The translations under genes were made by a program, and so were the position numbers. DNA of 35,286 nucleotides from a virus. The DNA is taken from the IMG/VR virus record IMGVR_UViG_3300030328_002082, positions 1,010 to 36,295 of that record. One strand, 5' to 3'. Under the pieces are notes generated by a model, which saw nothing but the letters and a program-made list of their open reading frames with translations, did not search any database and had not been told where the DNA came from. The first letter of the stretch is position 1. Each line of letters starts with the position of its first letter. This document shows positions 34,401-35,286 of this stretch, one piece after another.

Positions 34401-34759
34401 TTGGAGCAAGGGTTAGAGATATTGTTGGTGTTGGAAATACTTGGAAATGGAATAAAGATGCTATAATGAGTATGAACTTTTTTGATTTAGACAACCCTGG
34501 TTTAATGGCTGCAGCTACAACAGTTCAAGCAACAACCAATCTTCCAACCGAAGCAACTCTTCAGAACGTAAACAATTTAAGAGAGGCTGCTGATTGGAGA
34601 AATCAATGGTGGCAAAGAGTGTTTTCTGCAATAGGTTTTGCTCCTTGGGATATTGGTACTGAAAACGAAAGATATGAAAGAATAAAAAAGAAAGCAAAAA
34701 AACAAAGAAAAAAGAAAAATAAAAGATCAAAAAGTACATTTAAAATGCTAGATTCCTAA
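25403..34759 (+). CDS. Giant polyvalent-type virion protein with metallopeptidase and HAD domains
   Basis: One uninterrupted 3118-residue frame, starting one base after the preceding stop. Residues 1-680 are charged and mostly unassigned. A hydrophobic stretch lies near 690-715 (GFVPAIIEFAAIEYATAGFG). HEMGH at 1065-1069, within LPHEMGHVVFKALF, plus EEFITYTIE at 1141-1149, reads as an HExxH metallopeptidase. At 2245-2249 DFDYT starts a HAD phosphatase set, with YILTAR (T2323), K2360 and YFVDDALPN (D2379, D2380). The last 700 residues are helical and Gln/Arg-rich. They include SSRPDLISQNQAAPTGRLVL and WANTPMQYGRIQEKA, a pattern I know from large polyvalent proteins of marine phages. A membrane-like helix lies near 2900-2920. 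Such proteins are thought to be packaged and injected. Catalysis is not proven, and the intact HExxH and DxDxT residues make it plausible. Confidence 0.88.
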   Translation: MSKYKYKGTDFTEEDVMKAAGNANLSFDDYVNKHKLEFVEDEVAPDAALENVREKKVPEFKSSHISLEDLTVDHGNGMWGGFFNVEKNVLKSLTDHYKGSGVSMKGVTGGIDEIEIKNKAGDTERFAIPSTFNKFTWQIGGTDEMYDFHKKITDFIAAGNKNIDPELEKQQRNIEAEILETLDNTQAMRNFIPDFTGNWEAIESDDDEEKKTLMASLQKQFGEGTDAWYGENINFVFDGDYSKLSETDYQFALDKIISLKASEQRIKKAEAKRLLEETYLPSEDFKAELHANRDQEIISKMAPEEKKLVGLFKQYEDLIGVEGVEAREKRESLEKQMKVARKNLGNIFDQRRYTNQAFVLDLNGNYIDPLRQGSLPQVTITEEEYEANKSLLEQKTQGRRDVIRDLSNTNHEKMYVSDKEGEKVDKVVINDKSVFKSLIRDHNIKPIGKTEKGYIFELPRSLSANHYNYIVKGDGFDMWKDGLSGVGEKAVTGGKARFIFPKELTGDESYPDFQSPDGHFGLLEFDKDQTFSGKEVSLGINPLIPGFVGGWWDQDEYADNDLSKEYKRELKAWRDERKALVNDRKVLNDMHLLNIDPGSNTLSISIDLDEGTAGESDFSLDFIPQGVGLLYEGFGHTLGFDSDAQDDLNLWSARASNDALDSFAYSSGFELNAEQKERVKRTGAYKVFEGVVGFVPAIIEFAAIEYATAGFGTATGLTRLGTRLTTSYKMGDKGRKISTAQMANKIGYKGKLSDTKALDEAIMRWNLTSKSKVSPYFPGVKGAAPGIVKGAGRTTTQSAMFHGFHILKEEAKMAIAFEDDYKIGMGAGFYIAGASLPRFSFGRESAFGQRSVATLNAGLTMGRSGLAGATGTVAAANLEAFIEDIRGRTTYGKYLSETYDDLSETGQQGLIDFFTFMLVGRGKGLTRQDFKSIKKLDRLERESGVLLKILETQKRNNTGTYKSNRDLWNRKYEKYKDLNKHVQITLNRIDNNSKWADTSTRRKIVERSSRNSENVIRQIPGMENFKIKIKDNNRDFQNKDAVAEFNSKNEVFLDLSRIDKGSLPHEMGHVVFKALFRNNPEVTKMFVRELKSSFKDAEFPSEVKKLVDGKLVGTGVMKKMTLEEYIKNEYQEKKFENIKPEEFITYTIELLAQGKHYTKLVDSGAFTNLKQRINRFSNERNGKDIFSTSDSKQQLINFLANFGKSIQKGSLTLEQVGMFKQFATKIGNKKVDITELYKEPIEKDSRTESEKTTADAAKKSTKILRDKIENIYVSNIAGKTGDEKRKAIEDFLMGKNAKKGTPAYEFEIRSRNPKANDAKIKELIEKGPGRIKTEAHFDAIIMDALNKKYPDLTFAQKKSLFYELKHDPYLANKQAKKRGVVEAIMDYKEGKSKDLASWVMANLLGSPEAGGFSRMHEIIKGERREGRVGNIEIPGMFRKSITEEKGVGVSEKELGTVTQQQQRSAEKVYTGKKIKIAEDLKLKDAEVEAGKRVIGEYMEQAPLKDFTYKKIGEAVMPILRPIVERAFKRDAEFYKRFNEKGLRDPYVQEVIKANRRDLFDHAKTFFHSIPEQMSKMTAEVTGAMGTFGALYTPTGKRLQWSEMPVWMELSKSKKASGPPIFEKRKVFNETELKKALLDFMYTNPKTGKPLRTEQVNKRIERGLDFMTNSMGIQFAKDLIDTPGFREMILAKEGAGKMISREKLMELDKQKVHDKVKEQLRDALPQALATKKILGSKDLAAYERYADYFASKNLDWTWENIRKAHAENYSFQSLDVKLFYETVLKPFGLGKGELNFDAMLPVELIVDPKKISKKPVRQIAEWAELPAMLKKLGLSEFDVNAIITSTAKQMANKDFIDDYYKSKEGILRVVASKLPQSIVESAAFRYQFGQGVDGIAPRVGDLQRQSWSKKKGKMVNRGLNKAAFNKLMKDGNIKGIPDAKYLKSLPTKTAAQRQQKAEIAKALKSFKITDNKDLKAELVKELNKKEYSDILTNTNKQLKLKEHLRKFLGLDKGAEIANQKVLELFNFAVKDFYLGAKNKTTALNQVVFHLQSQTNIGRGFSRGAATHMDVSMEAQALGKLLRSEHGLQLINFNTNFLVDVLVNGKNPKTFEKNYKEYANIYRQGVITEKVRESVDYVYIDGKRVVANTSIPEGYTFSHPASATYIKTMDVANKQLYLGEGALTKGQQITHNLAIGNIKKITQQAGFAIPTKGITKSQMVKNLRTTDKAMALGRMKDKKKRGMSTFDFDYTVGISENFVFATKGKEKRKISSAEWPFVGDKLLAEGWKMDFSDFNKVTKGKPGPLMQKLKNQIKKFGSDNVYILTARAPESQKAIHDWLKSEGVNIPLKNITGLGNSTGEAKAMWMLEKFSEGYNDMYFVDDALPNVKAVREVLDQLDIKSKVQQALPTKKILSDNFNKIIEDVYSIGAEKQYSGAKAKLLGERKWTKSFITPANQDFAGLLRNFVGKGKKGEEHLKFFDENLHKPFARAYNNLNTANQNTVGDFKALAKNFPKVKKDLNKKIPGSPWTYDHAVRVHRWTRAGFKVPELSKTDIAELNKFVEQNPELLEFSEQLGSLTKLEKGYVEPGRDWVAGSIMSDLARIVTSVNRKRELAEFMENREAIFGTWNNGKLEGANINKIEATQGPKFREALEDILWRMETGSNRPTGKNAVVNAHMDFINGAVGTTMFLNSRSAMLQSLSTFNYINWSFNNPAMAGKAFANQAQYWKDFKMIITSDMLRQRRGGLRYNVQEAELAQSAARGRENWKKGDVIGIGKSTIAYLLKKGFLPTQVMDSFAISAGGATFYRNRVNDLIKKGATKVEAEKQAWLEFQEKTEVAQQSSRPDLISQNQAAPTGRLVLAWANTPMQYGRIQEKAVRDFINRRGSQAENVSKILYYGGIQSAVFAGLQNALFAFALDEEGDMAKGDPQIPEKERRDKALYQRTWRAANTVLDSQLRGIGIPGAVVGTLKNMALEFHAQDKKEYNQDYGKVGLQAVSYSPPIGARVRDIVGVGNTWKWNKDAIMSMNFFDLDNPGLMAAATTVQATTNLPTEATLQNVNNLREAADWRNQWWQRVFSAIGFAPWDIGTENERYERIKKKAKKQRKKKNKRSKSTFKMLDS

Positions 34760-34761
34760 AT

Positions 34762-35286
34762 ATGAAAAAACTAATTACAATACTATTAATAACACTTGTT
34801 TCTTGCGCAACTCCAAAAGATTGTTGTTCGCAGGTAAACTTAAAAAAATATTTTAAATTTGCCACGTTTTATGCAGCTGCAAATGGCGGTACATCTATAT
34901 CAGATGTAGAAATGTTTTCTGTTGCCAACGGTTTAGAAACTACTACAGTTAAAACTCCATATGATTATAATTTATCTTTAGGTATACGTAAGATAGCTAG
35001 GTTTGGTTATGAAAATAGAGCACAAACTTTTTACGATGGTACTGAAGACTCTTGGTCAGACGGTGCTAACGTAGGTAAATCACGTGGTCTAGAGTTTTTA
35101 TTTGAATTAGATTACAAGAGACAACAAGGTAATGAATATTTAGATCAGCATCACTTTATAAGATTTGTAGATAACAAATATATATTGAAGGGTGAGTATT
35201 TAGAAGATGGCTTTGCAGACATTAAATACTTTGAAACATCAGAGAGATATAGATATAAAGCTAATGACAAATTGTCCTTTAATGCT
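34762..35286 (+). CDS. Exported/lipoprotein-like phage protein, 3' end missing
   Basis: The frame opens with ATG 34762 and remains open to the window edge (175 codons). The start MKKLITILLITLVSC is a signal sequence whose LVSC fits a lipobox with Cys15. A SPI-type cut after the following CSQ is the alternative, since relatives I recall have a plain signal peptide ending SFSQ before VNLKKYFKF. The mature part reads NLKKYFKFATFYAAANGGTS, then NLSLGIRKIARFGYENRAQT and GFADIKYFETSERYRYKAND. That is a beta-strand-rich, aromatic pattern compatible with an outer-membrane or surface barrel-like protein. It starts 2 bases after the giant gene. A surface role such as blocking superinfection is inference. 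The end of the protein lies beyond the window. Confidence 0.8.
   Translation, partial: MKKLITILLITLVSCATPKDCCSQVNLKKYFKFATFYAAANGGTSISDVEMFSVANGLETTTVKTPYDYNLSLGIRKIARFGYENRAQTFYDGTEDSWSDGANVGKSRGLEFLFELDYKRQQGNEYLDQHHFIRFVDNKYILKGEYLEDGFADIKYFETSERYRYKANDKLSFNA

Overview
This window looks like the late (virion, packaging and lysis) region of an A+T-rich tailed bacteriophage, probably a podovirus-like marine phage of a Bacteroidetes/Flavobacteriia host. Every credible gene is on the + strand, genes are tightly packed (several TAATG overlaps or gaps of 1-4 bases), and I see no host-type housekeeping genes, tRNAs, integrase or insertion sequences. The host inference rests on three things. Starts lack Shine-Dalgarno sequences and instead have A/T-rich leaders, as in Bacteroidetes. 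Two tail proteins carry GC(T/M)DP...ATxDDGSC repeats, a module common in secreted proteins of marine flavobacteria. The head-tail genes resemble those I know from crAss-like and flavobacterial podoviruses. All similarity statements come from recognition of sequence patterns; no database search was run.

Layout. 1-2022: a truncated small basic protein, a small basic protein, a two-helix holin candidate, a probable virion surface protein and two small proteins of unknown function. 2022-10163: a tandem GroES-like co-chaperonin, a small terminase candidate, the large terminase with a lambda gpA-like deviant Walker A, portal, acidic scaffold candidate and major capsid protein. A strong intrinsic terminator follows the capsid gene (10176-10220). 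10244-13268: an unknown conserved-looking protein, a stable intergenic hairpin and two connector/ring proteins. 13272-22856: a 1896-residue P22 gp10-like tail protein and three further tail or appendage proteins. The first two of these four carry arrays of Cys-containing DDGSC repeats. 22897-25401: a coiled-coil virion protein ending in an S74-like intramolecular chaperone, and a probable ejection/internal protein. 25403-34759: one 3118-residue giant protein containing an HExxH metallopeptidase motif and a complete HAD phosphatase motif set. 34762-end: the start of an exported or lipoprotein-like protein cut by the window edge.

How it fits together. Terminase packages DNA through the portal into a scaffold-templated capsid. 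The connector proteins and gp10-like protein close the head and build the short tail, and the repeat-bearing appendages probably meet the host surface. The S74 protein, the 565-residue protein and the giant polyvalent-type protein are likely carried in the virion and delivered with the DNA. The GroES-like protein probably adapts the host chaperonin for folding phage proteins. The most unusual parts are the double GroES-like protein, the enzyme domains buried in the giant protein, the host-like repeats on tail proteins, and the regulatory signals that bracket the scaffold-capsid pair.
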